Source: Euonymus europaeus (lineage: Eukaryota; Streptophyta; Magnoliopsida; Celastrales; Celastraceae). Taken from it: a stretch of DNA of 64,000 bases. Below are positions 13,194 to 25,515 of the stretch, in pieces. The stretch's first letter is position 1; each line of letters begins with the position of its first letter. The notes beneath the pieces were generated by a model. It did no database searches and was not told the origin of the DNA. It was given only the letters and a program-made list of their open reading frames with translations. The stretch covers positions 22,875,238 through 22,939,237 of the forward strand of contig OY756960.1 of the NCBI GenBank assembly GCA_963580455.1, in the 5' to 3' direction. Position numbers and translations under genes: made by a program.

Positions 13194-16100
13194 ATGGTCT
13201 CAGGATCACAAGCTAGCGCCTTCAGCAATCAAAATGACAGGTTTTTATGTCTCTTCCTGTTCTCTAGCTCTTTGTTTATCTCCTACTTTACTGCCAGACT
13301 TCAGGGGATAAAAAGAACATTATAATAACGGTTTTACTAGGTATCCCAACTACAAGTATCCCAAATCATCCAAACTGATGTGGCATGCCACGCTGGCATA
13401 GTGACTCAGCGTTTTTAAGTTTTTGAAATTCAAAAACAGTGCAGCAGCTTTTGTCAAATCAAAAGCTTGGAAAGTGTGATATTACAGTCAACCGTGTGGT
13501 TAGTGTAACCATAGTAAGAGTGGAGCTCCAGAAGTTGAAAATCGTGCAGCTCTGTAAAAGTCTCAAACGAGACCTCTGGAACAAAATTTCTTTCCGTTCG
13601 AAGAAGCATTCCGGCCGTCGTCGAAGCTCCGTCAGCTCAAAATAGAAGCTTATTACATCCAAAGCTTGGATTCCTTGCAAAGCTATATTTTTCGGACAAT
13701 GTAAGTAAACAATTTTTTATTTCCCATTTTATTACAACCATTTATCCCCATTATTTCCTAAAATCCAGTAAACCTTACTAATTCGTTGAACCCACATATT
13801 TTGTATTTTATTTATGACCCATGTGAAGGTTTTCCGTTAATCAAATCACAAAGATATTTGTTATTACGTTTGAAAGTGTTAACAAAGTTGGAACATTTTC
13901 GTCGGCAAATCTGAGTAATATGATTCATTAGCTCTTAAATGATGATATCATTCTCGGTTTTTTTTATTACATATGTTTACTCAGATATAACATTGTGTAG
14001 TTCTAGTGCACTGTTTTATGTGTATATCTGAAGTTATTTGCATATCAATTATACTGGGTTTTGGGGAAAGTTGTTGTGATTTTTTGAATGCATTTGGAAT
14101 TTTGGTAGTGTTTACATTGATTACATTGATCAGTTGTGGTGTGAGATTCGGAACTGATGTTGTGAAATTGGATTTTTTGTTTGTCACATTGATTTTGCAT
14201 ACTCAATTTATTTGTTATTACTGATGGAAGTGATCCCTTTGATTATAGAGAAATAATGGCTATGACAGTGGTTTAGTGGTTGATGACAATGTATTTTTAA
14301 TGAGTGTTGATAATAACATAGTTGGCAATATTGTGAATTTTTACATTAAATAGAGCTCTGTGTTACCTTATGATTAGACGTTGAATAACCTTAATTCCTG
14401 TGTAGTTTCATCATGCTTCAATTGATAAAAATGTTTTAACTATGTTATGATATTGCCTTATCATTATATGACATTGTCTATAGCATGGATCTGTTGTGAA
14501 TTTATTAATGCATTTGGCTATTTGGTATTGTTTACGTTGATTACATTGATTAAGTGTGTTGTGACATTCTGAACTGATGTTGTGACATTGGATAACGGTT
14601 TATCGCATTCATTTTTGTAGTGTACATTTATTTGTTATTACTGCTGAAGGTGATCCCTTTGATTACAATGAAAATAAGGGCTAAGACAGCTTTATGAGGG
14701 TTGATAATAACAATGCTTGGAATTTTTACCTTAATTTTAGCTCTGTGTTATCTTTATATTGCATGTTGAACGAACTCAATTGCATTGGAGTTTCATCATG
14801 CATCAATTAATGAATATAGTTTTACTATGCTATGACATTTGCTTAAAATTAAATGACATTGTCTGCTGCCATAATGCTTTGCAATGTTTTATGTGAATAG
14901 TTTGAGTTAATTTTTGAGTAATTAGATAATGTGATAGTTGATAATTTGATTGCATTGTTCGGTTGTGCTTTGACATTCTGAAATTTTATTGTCACATTGG
15001 ATTAGTTGGGATAAAACAGTGAGTTATAAAATATTAAAATGTCTTACTATGATATGACAGTGGTTTAGCTAATGTGATAGAATATGATTGCATGGGTATG
15101 TTGTGTTATAACAGTGTGAATTGCTAGAGTTAATGAGTTATGACATTGGATTGATGAGCTCTATTATTAATGTCTCTTTGTAGATGGTGAAAGGAACATC
15201 ATCAAAATCAAAACACAGTGTGAAGAAAGTATTGGAAGGAAGTCAGAAATCTGTGAAAAAAGTACACAAACCTTCACATGAGATGCAGTTTAAATCAAAT
15301 ATTGGCGCAATCAAGAACCTGCTCAGAAGCTTGAAACTTACAAACAAGCATAAAGCCGCGCTCAAGAAAACACCCTTCTGGCTTTTCTTTAGGAAAATCA
15401 TGCATGACGATCATGAAGACCTGAAGATTAAAAAGAATGAAAATGTCATATGCGATATTATCCAAAGCTATGACGATAGACATGGATGCTTTAGAATAGG
15501 AAAAAAGAAAATTCAGCTTAATGAGACTGACATTGCCTTAATATTCGGCGTAGTTTCGGGGGCTAGAAATATGAAGATCAAGAGAATGGCGAAGCCAAAG
15601 ACGAATGCATTTGTGATATCCAGATTTGAGAAAGTGGAGCACATGAAATCGATTAACATCAAGGCAGCGCTCCACGAAGCAATTAACGGCGATTCAGATA
15701 CGGATGCAGCCGATGTCGCTAAGTTGATCATGCTTTACGCATGTCTTACACTGTTTTTCTCCACACGAGCAGACCTTATCCCATGGGCATTCATCAATTA
15801 TGTTGATGACTTGGATAATGCGAAAAGATACAATTGGTCGAAGGGCATTGCGGACCACCTACTTGATTCGATAAAGAAGAATCATAACGACCCACGCAAG
15901 GTGATTGGATGCGTCACAGTGTTGCCGGTAAGTAGTTCTTATTGCAACTTTCAGTTTTCGATTAAAGAATGTCAATTTTTTTAAAGGAAAAAACTAACCA
16001 CAATCTTCCATTTGTAGTACTGGTTTTGTGAGCACACAAAGGTGTTTCCCCCACTCAATTCGAAGCTATTTCCTAGGTTTCTAAAGTGGGACATAACCAG

Positions 16101-19100
16101 ATGGCCTAAAGATTTCAAGGCCCAATACATTGATACCTTGAGAGGAGCAAAGGTACTGATCGACCAACTTAAAATGCATTACATCAATTATAATCACATT
16201 GTATGTAATATTTACACTGTATGTTAGACTAATTATGTTGACTTTTGTTTAATCCCAATAGGCAGCCAATGTAATAGAGGGGGAGTTAATGGTGATTTCT
16301 CAAGAAGCTGAAGCTCTAAATGCCCAACAAGCAATTTCAGTGTCTGATTGCCACACATCTTCCCCCACAATTGCAGAATCTAAGAGTGGTCCAGTGAATG
16401 ATAATTCACATGCTGGTTCATCACATGGCGTGCAAAAGAAGCTATTTGAGATTGATAGCACCCCGGTAGCTGGCCAACACACTGCACAATTGCATGAGGT
16501 TCCAATGACTTCACCGAGAACCCAGAACAAGATTCATCAGTCACATGCATCATCTTGTTCTTTGAATGATGCACTTCAAAAAATCAAAAACCTAGAGCAA
16601 GAGAAAGACGCATCGAACAAAGACATTGAGCAGTTGCAAATTGAAATTGCAGTACAAATGAAAGAGAAAGAGAAGATGCAGCATGATCTGGATGACGTTA
16701 GGAATGCACTCTCGTTGAAGAACAACGAAATGGAGAGACTTCATGCAGAGCTACATAGGCTGATCTGCTTGAATGAAGAATCTGAAAAAGAGAAATCGCA
16801 TATACATGCTGAGTTCGAAAAACTGAAACGTGAGACCGAGAATATCATGGCAATGTTCGAGTCGAATAATCCTGTTGTAGCTGACCCAGTATCTTTCCAA
16901 GAAGTTGTTCCTGCTCCATTGATGCTTGAAGATGCATCTCCTAATTCTGTGGCATTTGTTCAGAATAGCAATCCGAAAAGTGTTGTGACTGTTGAAACAC
17001 CCCAAGTTGAAGTTGAAACAAAGAAGAGGAAGAATGATACACCATCTATGATAAGAAGGGTGAAGCTGAAAACCCGTGTTCCGAAATTGGACTCTGATTT
17101 TGAGTATGACAAGGGAAAGAGACCAAAAGCGCACAGAAAACATGAAAATGAAATAGATGAAAAAGAATTTGAGATTTGTGATGTTGAGACGTATAAAGCA
17201 GCTGAGCAATCTGTCCACCCAATGCAAATTGACCCAAAATCCATTGTCAAAACGTACACCACATCTGAGGACATGGCAATGCTACGAGATATTGCAAGAC
17301 AAGGCAAGGACAAGTAAGTAGTACTGGCTATTCCACTTTAATAATTTTTTTTGCTATTGTCATGGTAGGGAATTTGATTGCATTGTTTAGTTGTGTGATA
17401 ACATTGTGAAGTGGTAATGTGAAATGCTGCTGTGTCAATGAAGTATATGTTTATGGCAATAATTTATTCAGAAACTATAGTGTTATCTATATATCGCATT
17501 GGATTACTCATAAGTATTATTAATGTTTTATTACTAGTGAACCTAATGCATTTATTAGAATGACATGAGGGTGGATAAAACAAAGTTGGTAAACAATGCT
17601 TAGATTAAATGGTCATAAGACATTGGTTTTTTTTTTATAAAAATGTCTTGCTATGATATGACATTGTGTTGATATAGTGGACTTTGATTGCATGATTCGA
17701 TTGTGTGATAACATTGTGAAGTTCTGCTATGTCAATGGAGTATGCGATTATGACAATGGCTTATTGTGAACCTATAGTCTTATGTATATATCACATTGAA
17801 TTAATGATAAGTATTACATTGATAATTTTTTTTGGCAGTGTCATGGTTTGGTTTGGTCAAAACTTCCTACTTTGGAACGACTTGGCGCGTTTGATTAATT
17901 GTGACATGGTGTCGGACAATGTGGGTATCACTGTTATTTTAGTTATGTTAAACTTTAATTGAACATTTTATTTATTTTAACGCTTAACACACTACTTGTT
18001 ACAGCTCATCAACGCATACGCCGAGCATCTCACACTCATCCAAGCACGTCTCGATCCGGAATTGCTCATTTCTACGCAGACCTGCAAGTCTTTCGTTGTC
18101 ACAAGTTCATGCATGACATTCCTCCGGATGAACAGACATGATTTAGTTAAGAAGCACATGACAGACAAGCTGCGTGCCTCCGCTGGAAAGTTTAGGTACT
18201 TCATTTTCCCACTACTATCTAAAGGAAACCATGAAAGTGCCAACCATTGGACGCTACTTGTGCTCGACACGGATGAAGGAATATGGCTTCACTACAATTC
18301 CATCCTCCCCAGAAGCAAGAGGAGCAGAGACCCGTACCTGAAGGATGCGAAAACAATTGTAAGCCACTGACCCATTTCCATTTAAATCATTGGACTTCCA
18401 CACTCATTTATTTTGCATAAAATGTTCTATGCAGGTGGAATACTATGAAAGTATATTTGACATATTAGATCCAAGCCAGCAGCTGAAGCCCAAAATTCAT
18501 ACACAATGGGGCACACCTCAGCAATCAGAGACATCGTAAGTATAAAATTGTATTTGGTTATTCCATTGTGATAACGGTTTATTACAGTTAGTTAAAAAAA
18601 TGTGTTACATGCAAAATCAATGTCATACGAATTTAATACAATGTAATACTTATATGTTGCTTAATTATATCATTTATATGGTTTTAATAATTTTGATTTA
18701 ACATTACAGTGTCGATTGTGGGGTGATTTGCATGTATATCATGGACAGCTACTTCAAACAGAGGGAAATCCCTCAGAAACTCAGCCAAGATGAGCTACTA
18801 AAGTATCGTGCATGGGTGATCCACACTTTCTTGAATGACAAGAAACATGGTTGGTGTGTGAAGCGCTGAAACGATAATATTTCAAGTAGTATTCTAAGTA
18901 ATTATGCCCTATTTTGTTGTCTATGCATTTACTATATATGGTCACTGTATGACATTATATTTTGGACGTCCTAGAAGTTATGTGATTATAGTATGCACAA
19001 GTGTGTAAATGTCATGAAGACATTAACCTAATGTTATTGGCTTACTTATATTAATCCTACAGTTTCATTTTACATACAGAAATCCAGTCTAAACATTAAC

Positions 19101-22100
19101 CACTAGGACCAAAAACGTAAGAAACATAATGGCCTAGTAAAAACTTAGACATCATTGTATGTGTAATATACAACGTTTTATTATTGATTTTAATGTAATT
19201 AAACCTCATGGCAACGTAATAAAAACTGACCCATAAAAAACAGTTGGATCACTTAATAAACTACAAGCAACTTAATAAAAACTGACCCATAAAAAACAGT
19301 TGGATCACTTAATAAACTACAAGCAACGTAATAAAAACTTTTATTGTAATTAAACTTTTAGGCAACGTGACATTGCATTAGAAAATGTAATAAAAACTCA
19401 CCCAGCAAAATCAGTTAACTTCCATAACATACTAGAAGCAAAAAAAAAAGCGCCAAAATCAAACCCATTCCATTAAAAGAAAATCCATATGAAACAAAGT
19501 TACTGGGAAAAAGTCTAAAAGTAATTTTCAAACACATTAAGCAAATTTATTACATTGAATTGATATGAAACTAATAACTCAAACTTCAGCATCCTCGTTC
19601 AAACGTGAACCAGCACATGACCTGCTAGAGCTCCCCCTGCGGCGTTTAACACCCCACATCTTCTTCTTCATGACACTCGGGGGACGACCCTTCCCTCTCT
19701 TAGGAACTGGGTCATTCGAGTTCGACGTAAGTTGATTAGAAGGTGTATGGCCGATCGATGTAGCATTCTTTGTAGACTCGTCAATCCATTTGAGAACATT
19801 CACATACAATCCCTCATTCTCAGATGCTAAATCAGCTAATTGATGAAAGGATTTACACATATCATCATACCTTTGATGTTCAACAGTTGTCGTCCATCCA
19901 ACATAATTGATCTTCACCCGAGAGTGGCATCTTCTCACATCCTTCCTCCATCTCCTACAAATGTACATTGCAGGCAGCAAATACTCATTATTAGAAATAA
20001 GAACCGTCAAAGCATGCCTGCAAACGATGCCCCTAAACTGAAACATCATACAGCTACAACTCACTTCAAGGCCATCATACAAAACCTGAAACATTACTTT
20101 CTTCTTACCACCTTCCCCATAGACAATATCCTCATTGACATAATACCGCTCATGATACGGGAGCTTCTCAGTGGATTTAATTCCACAGTACATCATCGCA
20201 ATCAACTCTTTTTGGAACTCAACAAACTTTTGCGCTGTATAAAGATTCTGAATTTGCTTCTCCATCTCATAAATTGAAGAGCACGGCATCTGCCTATTCA
20301 AGGACTCGAAATCAGCCATCTTTTCTTTCTCTATCTTTTTACGCAATGCGCTCTCATACTGCTCGACAAATTGCTTTAACGTCGTCTTAGAATTGACGTA
20401 CCCATCAAAGAACGCATTCATACTCTCGCTCCGACCAGTTGTTGACATTCCAGCCCAAAAATGTCTCTTAACAAACACTGGAACCCACATCTCCTTCTTA
20501 GAATACAAATAACTAAGCCATTCATTCTCATCCAATCCATAAAGACACAGCATCATCCTCCATGTCTCTATCAAACACATCAAAACATGGAAAAAATATT
20601 AGAAAACAACAACACTTAAATTTAAGTACAAAGATAACAACACTGACAACCAAATAGTTACAGTGTAAAAATATGTTATTACATTGCAAAAATTGAATGG
20701 AAACAATGTATTAAAAATTAAACCAATGTCATAAGGTTCTGCCAATTCAAAACTCACAATGAAAATAAAATTTCAAAACAATGCAATACCTTCAAAGTCA
20801 TCAATGCTTTGCGAATCATATACAGCTGCACCCAACAAACGAGTTATACCATCATATTCTCTATGTGAACCCAATTTTTCAGGTACCTTTTTCATGATGT
20901 GCCATAAACACCATCTGTGCCTCGTGTTTGGAAAAACAACCTCAATTGCATTTTTCATTGCCCTGTCTTGATCAGTTATAATACCTTGGGGAGCAACCCC
21001 ACCCATGCAAGCCAACCAAGTACTGAATAACCAAATAAAAGTCTGTGTGTCCTCACGAGATATAAGTCCACACCCAAGCAGAATGGAATGCCCATGATGG
21101 TTAACACCTACAAAAGGAGCAAATGGCATATCATACTTGTTCGTGAGGTATGTGGTGTCGAATGTAATAACATCTCCAAATTCTTCGTACGCCGCCCTGC
21201 TTCGGGGATCAGCCCAAAAAACATTCCTCAGACGACCCTCATCATCCCAATCAATCAAAGAAAAAAAACCACTGTTATTAGATTGCATCCTCAAGAAATA
21301 TTTCTGCATTGCATCTGCATCACCAATACCAAGACGAATCCCTCTAGCTCTAGCAATAACATTCCTCGTATCCCTCTCTAAGAAAGTCAACTCCTCATGC
21401 CCACCAGCACCTATTACAAATGAATTGTGACTCTTGTTTGGCCTAATCCCCGCAATGTCATTGATCTCCAATTGCCGCTTAACGTGAGGGCTAATCTCTC
21501 TATTGCATTTGAAAAATCTCGATTGACTCGGACTCAACACGTGATTATGATCATCATCGAACATAGTAATCTCCCATTTTGCATCAGTAGACAACCGGGC
21601 AGCCAATCTAGCCTTACACTCGTTCTTTGAATGCGCACGATGATTGACCACTATTTTAGAACGACTATAATATTTGTCCGACCTCCCACAAGTAAATGTC
21701 AAATATTTATGAATCCCATTCACATCCTTCGTAATAGACCTCTTCTTCACAGAAAAACCATTTGCAATCCCGTAAGCGCGGTAAAAATCGAACAACTCAT
21801 CAATGGAGTCAAACAACATCCCTGGCATAGGAACATTCGATCCAGCATGCTCGACGAACTCGTACACACTCTCAGCAGGTTCTATCAAATTCAACATTGT
21901 CCCGCTGCACATATAAAATAAATGACCAGTTAAAAAAGCATCAAATATTTTGAAAATTAATGACAACAACTACTCACCAAATATAACTTCTATACATTGT
22001 CCATCTATATCAATACACTGCATTATATTGCCCAGTACCTTATTACATTTCCCATTACCTTATTACATTGCCCATTACATTACTATATTACCCAGTATCT

Positions 22101-24266
22101 TATTACAATGCCCAAAACACAATGTCAACACCGTCATTTCTATGTACAAAAGGTCTTTCAAACAGTTACACTTATTAACAAAAAAGACTAACACAATGTG
22201 ACAAAATCTAAAAACAATGCAAAACAAGTCTCAAACACAATGACACTTGTCGTAATTACAATATAAATTTATTACACTAAACTGTCTCTTATAACTTCGC
22301 TGTGTTGTTCAGACAACAAAAGCAAAACAAAAATAAACGAACAAAATTTCGTGATTACAATATAAATAAATTACATTAACTGTCTCTTATTAACTCTTCA
22401 TTGTTGTTCGGATAACAAAAGCATACAAAAATGACCGAAAAATACATTATTCTACGAAACAACAAAATTAATACAAAACCCAACCAAATCCCAAAACCCC
22501 CACTCTGAAATCAACAAGATCCAAAAAAATAAACACACAGGAAACTCTGATCCATACAAAAAACGAAACCTAAAACATTTAAAAGACATTAACGAGCCAT
22601 GTATTACCTTAACGATGACGATGAGCTCGTATTTCTTCCGAATTCTTCCATATATCATACAAAAAAACTTAGCTTTTGACTGTAAGACAAAACTGAGCTT
22701 CAATGCCCAAGACAGAGGCACTAACCATGGTCAAAACCCAAGTTAAAACACCAGTAGAGAGAGAAGCGGGAACTCCAAAGTCCTAAGCGGGAAACACAGT
22801 TTCCAATAAAGAATTACTCTTTTATTTTCTTGTCCAAATCTATGTGGCATGATGAGGTGTCATGCCACATAGATTTGGGATGTTTTGGGATGTTTATATT
22901 TGGGACCTTTAGCATTTTCCTTATAATAATGTCGTACTAAATTACTATGTTTTTGTGATCAATGGTTAGGGATGTTTCTGCCACACATGATGAAGAAAAT
23001 CCGTATATTCCCGAGGACAGTGATTCCATTGTATTGTCTTTGAGAGACAAGTTGGCGAAGTTATCACCGTTGTCTGATGAACGTTGTATATACAGGGTTC
23101 CCAAGGACATCTATGAGAAAAGTGAAAAATCCTTCACGCCTCGACTACTCTCAATAGGTCCGCTTCACCATGGCAAACCAGAGTTACAACCAATGGAGGA
23201 GCAGAAGCAAATGTACCTAAACGACTTCCTTAACCGAACTGAGGTACGCTTGGAAAAGTTAATTGGAATCGTAAAGAAAAATGAGGCAGCGTTGCGGAAT
23301 TGTTATGCAGAAACTATTGGATTCAAAAGCAATGAATTTGTTGAAATGATTGTTGTTGATGCAATCTTCATCATTGAACTCATTTCAAAGATGGCTGTCA
23401 GTGAATCCCAGACACACGTAAATGACCCGATATTGCATAAACCCAAGATGCTATTGTACATGGAGCATGATCTTGTGATGCTTGAAAACCAGATTCCATT
23501 TTTAATTCTTGAAGAGCTTTACTCTATTGATGCAGTGAAAGTAAAAGATGAGTCTGGCAATGAATTTTCCTTGGCTGCACTTTTTTATCATCTCTTTAAG
23601 CTTTTCATGTGCAAAGAACCTACCAGCTTGATGAAGGTTGAAGAAGCTTCTAATAAGATTGCACACTTGTTGGACTTGGTAAGAACTACTTATCTGCCAA
23701 CATACTTTCCGCCGAGGAAGACATTGAGGCGACTGGGAATACGGAATTTGAAGAGTCTAGAACAGGCTGGAGTGAGATTTCAACCTGCTGCGTCCAAGAA
23801 TATGTTAGACATCAAATTCCAGGATGGAATCCTTGAAATTCCCAAGTTTGATATATATGACAAATCAGAAATCCTTATTCGGAATCTCACTGCATTTGAG
23901 CTGTGTCACTATTGTGAGGAGGCTTACTTGAATCATTATTTTGCCACCATTGATTGCCTCGTCGATTCTGACAAGGATGTAGAAATACTTGTTCGGCAGG
24001 GAATCCTGGAACATTGGCTAGGTGATAATAAGGAAGCAGCAGACCTTTTTAACAACACTGAATGTAAGATTGATATGGAAAACTTCTACTATGCAAATCT
24101 TTTTCATGAGCTCGACAGTTTCTGTAAGATCACTTGGCACGAGTGGAAGGCTACTCTGAAAAGAGAGTACTTCAACACACCTTGGACCATCATCTCTGTC
24201 ATCGTAGCCTTTCTTCTTCTCGCACTCACTTTCATACAAACGTTGTGCTCCATCCTTGGTCTCTAG
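13194..24266 (+). CDS. DUF247 (UPF0481) membrane-anchored protein, intron 1 enlarged by a MULE
   Basis: A DUF247 family protein of unknown biochemical role. Exon 2 (22970-24266) carries the whole domain: CIYRVPKDI, then TPRLLSIGPLHHG, the segment MLENQIPF, and a C-terminal hydrophobic helix (about 25 residues ending IQTLCSIL) as usual for the family. A 47-nt exon 1 (13194-13240) starts MVSGSQASAFSNQND and ends AG before GTTTTT. It joins in phase to the acceptor TTAG at 22966-22969, giving 447 residues. Without the MULE the intron would be about 138 bp. A Met at 22962 would give a 434-residue form that begins inside the intron, 33 bp after the insertion site. The exon 1 call rests on phase and splice sites. 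The gene ends tail-to-tail with the MADS gene. Confidence 0.8.
13329..13390 (+). repeat. Left terminal inverted repeat of the MULE
   Basis: It starts CGGTTTTACTAGGTATCCC and runs through CCCAAATCATCC to ATGTGGCATG. It matches the reverse complement of the right end with scattered mismatches and a 2-nt indel. The target duplication directly precedes it. Confidence 0.8.
14080..14700. repeat. Degenerate tandem repeat, about 420-bp period, in the MULE left arm
   Basis: Blocks near 14101-14260 and 14521-14680 align at an exact 420-bp offset; for example TTTGGTAGTGTTTAC pairs with TTTGGTATTGTTTAC, and GTGATCCCTTTGATTA recurs. Weaker copies of the GATTGCATTGTT...TGTGATAACATTGTG theme occur near 14950, 17380 and 17690. 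Confidence 0.7.
15184..18869 (+). CDS. ULP1-like C48 cysteine protease encoded by the MULE
   Basis: Seven exons (15184-15927, 16018-16200, 16262-17313, 17839-17920, 18005-18358, 18435-18535, 18710-18869) join with GT-AG ends and matching phase to give 891 residues with no internal stop. The N-terminal third resembles the plant mobile/DUF1985-like domain found with ULPs (FRIGKKKIQLNETDIALIFG). The middle is Lys/Glu-rich coiled coil (about 410-500) followed by a basic stretch. The C-terminus is a C48 fold: His768 in NHWTLLVLD, Asn785 in HYNSI where Asp is usual, Gln834/835, and Cys842 in VDCGV. The His to Asn spacing of 17 equals the His to Asp spacing in yeast Ulp1. SUMO is the likely substrate class by family; the role in transposition is unknown. 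Confidence 0.87.
19211..19322. repeat. 56-bp tandem duplication inside the MULE
   Basis: Two 56-bp copies (19211-19266 and 19267-19322), each starting GCAAC[G/T]TAATAAAAACTG, are almost identical. They lie between the convergent stop codons of the protease and transposase genes. Confidence 0.9.
19579..21897 (-). CDS. MULE transposase (FAR1/FHY3-related)
   Basis: Two exons, 21897-20790 and 20567-19579, join at CTTTGAAG/GTATTG...GATAG/AGACATGG in perfect phase to give 698 residues. Order: a FAR1-type zinc-binding DNA-binding domain (FYRAYGIANGFSV near residue 32, then FTCGR, KNECKARL and DDDHNHVL), a MULE DDE core (DVITFDTTYLTNKYDMPFAP, GIITDQDRAMKNAI, HRWCLWHI, then MSTTGRSESMNAFFDGYVN), and a SWIM finger CSCMMFQFRGIVCRHAL. 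The Met at 21897 was chosen over one 72 nt upstream because that extension crosses a good acceptor (TGCAG) and is not family-like. It converges on the protease gene; its promoter must lie near the right terminal repeat, reading away from the DUF247 exon. Domesticated FAR1 genes lack flanking TIRs, so this is a real transposon gene. Confidence 0.93.
22015..22115. repeat. Array of TTATTACATTGCCCATTACC-like units
   Basis: About five imperfect copies of a 19-21-bp unit (ATTACATTGCCCATTACCTT and variants) lie in the leader region of the transposase gene. Similar ATTACATTG words are spread through the whole element. Confidence 0.65.
22858..22920 (-). repeat. Right terminal inverted repeat of the MULE
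   Basis: Read on the minus strand it starts GGAAAATGCTAAAGGTCCCA and continues with ACATCCCAAA words to ATGTGGCATG, matching the left end. The second copy of TTATAATAA follows at 22921. Confidence 0.8.
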
Positions 24267-24522
24267 GTAAAGCTTCTGTATGTCCACATGCTTACAGTCC
24301 TACAATCTGTGTAGTATGCAGGCTTCTTTCCTTTGTTTTTTGTTTTTTGTTTTTTTTTTACATTTAGTATTGTAACTGTTGAATAATCACTGTTCCATGA
24401 ATTCGAGATATTATTTTGTCCAATAAAATTAGTTACATATCAGCATTTGTTGAAAGCAAAGCCATGTTCAAAAAGAAGAAATAAAATACACCGCAAATAT
24501 GAAAAGACGGTGAGAAAGCATG

Positions 24523-25515
24523 CTAAAACTTTTGTTGCTCGTCATCCATCTCATAAGCATTGACATTGCAGAAGCCTGAGAACTGAGAGGGTTGAAATTG
24601 TGAAGAACCACTATTCATGGTCAAATGCTGGTGGTAAGGTAGCATATTCTGATTAGCTTCTGAACCATAATAGCCAGTCGAGAGAGGCATTGGAGTGTTG
24701 AACATGACATTATTAATCTCTGTTGCTGAAGTATGATCATAACAAGCAGAACCATTATTAAGTGGTGCATATGGGATGTAGCTGCCGGAAGTCCTGCGGC
24801 CACCGAATTCGTTGAGTTCTTCGCCTTTCAAAAGCAACAGCATCATGGAACAATTGTCGTTCGAATAGCTGAAATGGGGAGCCTGATAATTGGATTGGTA
24901 ATACAAGGGAAGTTGCATGTCAAGTGCCTTCACATAAGGTAAACTACTCTGCTGATGAGGAGGCCTTATGACGCTCAATTGAAGATTATTTGAACAACCC
25001 AGTAAGGTTCCTGAGCTGTTATAATCTTCAATGAAAAGATGCTTGCTCTTTAACATCAAAAGCCTACTGTTTGCAGCTTCAAGCTTTGCTTCAAAAAGAG
25101 CTTCAAGAACTCTAAGATGGTCAAGTGAATAACGATTAAGGCGATCATCCCACTTCGGAAAATTTGGTTCCATGTAAGCCAAGCGAAGCTTGGCAAGGTC
25201 ATCCTCTGCTTTCTTCCTACGAATGGCGAAAAAATCAGACAAGTCCTGTGTTTTCTTCCCGTGCAAATCCTCACCTTCTACTGACCTGTATTTGTTGATG
25301 ATGCCTTTAACTTCATTAGGATTCTTAGGCCAAGTCTCCACCTCTGTAGGTCGGTCTTCGAGCTTAGGCCCGTGGATGATCACGCAGACATCAACACTAC
25401 ACAATGTGGCAAATTCATAAGCCTTCTTCATTAACCCTCTCTTGCGCTTTTGATAGGTCAGCATTCGACTCTTCTCATTGCTTATCAGTTCCATACTCAG
25501 CTTTCCGCGACCCAT
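24523..25515 (-). CDS. Type I (M-beta-like) MADS-box transcription factor
   Basis: A single-exon gene of 330 residues, typical of intron-poor type I MADS genes. The MADS domain fills residues 1-60: MGRGKLSMELI, then KRKRGLMKKAYEFATLC and VDVCVIIHGP. It is followed by EVETWPKNPNEVKGIINKY and a Leu-rich helical stretch, a layout like the AGL82/AGL103 group. There is no K-box. The C-terminus is rich in Asn, Ser, Tyr and Gln. The Met at 25515 is chosen over an upstream in-frame Met because the domain begins there. Type I genes act mostly in the female gametophyte and endosperm; that is family knowledge. It ends 256 bp from the DUF247 stop. Confidence 0.9.
   Translation of the reverse strand: MGRGKLSMELISNEKSRMLTYQKRKRGLMKKAYEFATLCSVDVCVIIHGPKLEDRPTEVETWPKNPNEVKGIINKYRSVEGEDLHGKKTQDLSDFFAIRRKKAEDDLAKLRLAYMEPNFPKWDDRLNRYSLDHLRVLEALFEAKLEAANSRLLMLKSKHLFIEDYNSSGTLLGCSNNLQLSVIRPPHQQSSLPYVKALDMQLPLYYQSNYQAPHFSYSNDNCSMMLLLLKGEELNEFGGRRTSGSYIPYAPLNNGSACYDHTSATEINNVMFNTPMPLSTGYYGSEANQNMLPYHQHLTMNSGSSQFQPSQFSGFCNVNAYEMDDEQQKF

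Larger units (their letters stand above)
13329..22920. mobile_element. Kaonashi-type Mutator-like element (MULE), 9.6 kb, apparently complete
   Basis: The element is bounded by a perfect 9-bp target duplication, TTATAATAA, at 13320-13328 and 22921-22929; 9 bp is typical for Mutator. Its ends are inverted and related over about 60 bp. It carries two convergent genes: a ULP1-like protease (15184-18869, +) and a FAR1-like MULE transposase (19579-21897, -). MULEs carrying ULP genes are known in Arabidopsis as Kaonashi elements. All exons of both genes stay open, so it may be autonomous and fairly recent. It sits in intron 1 of a DUF247 gene. Confidence 0.9.

Noticed and set aside
19579..21897. 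Host FHY3/FAR1-type light-signalling gene
   Set aside because: The gene lies inside terminal inverted repeats with a 9-bp target duplication and is paired with a ULP gene, so it is a transposase.
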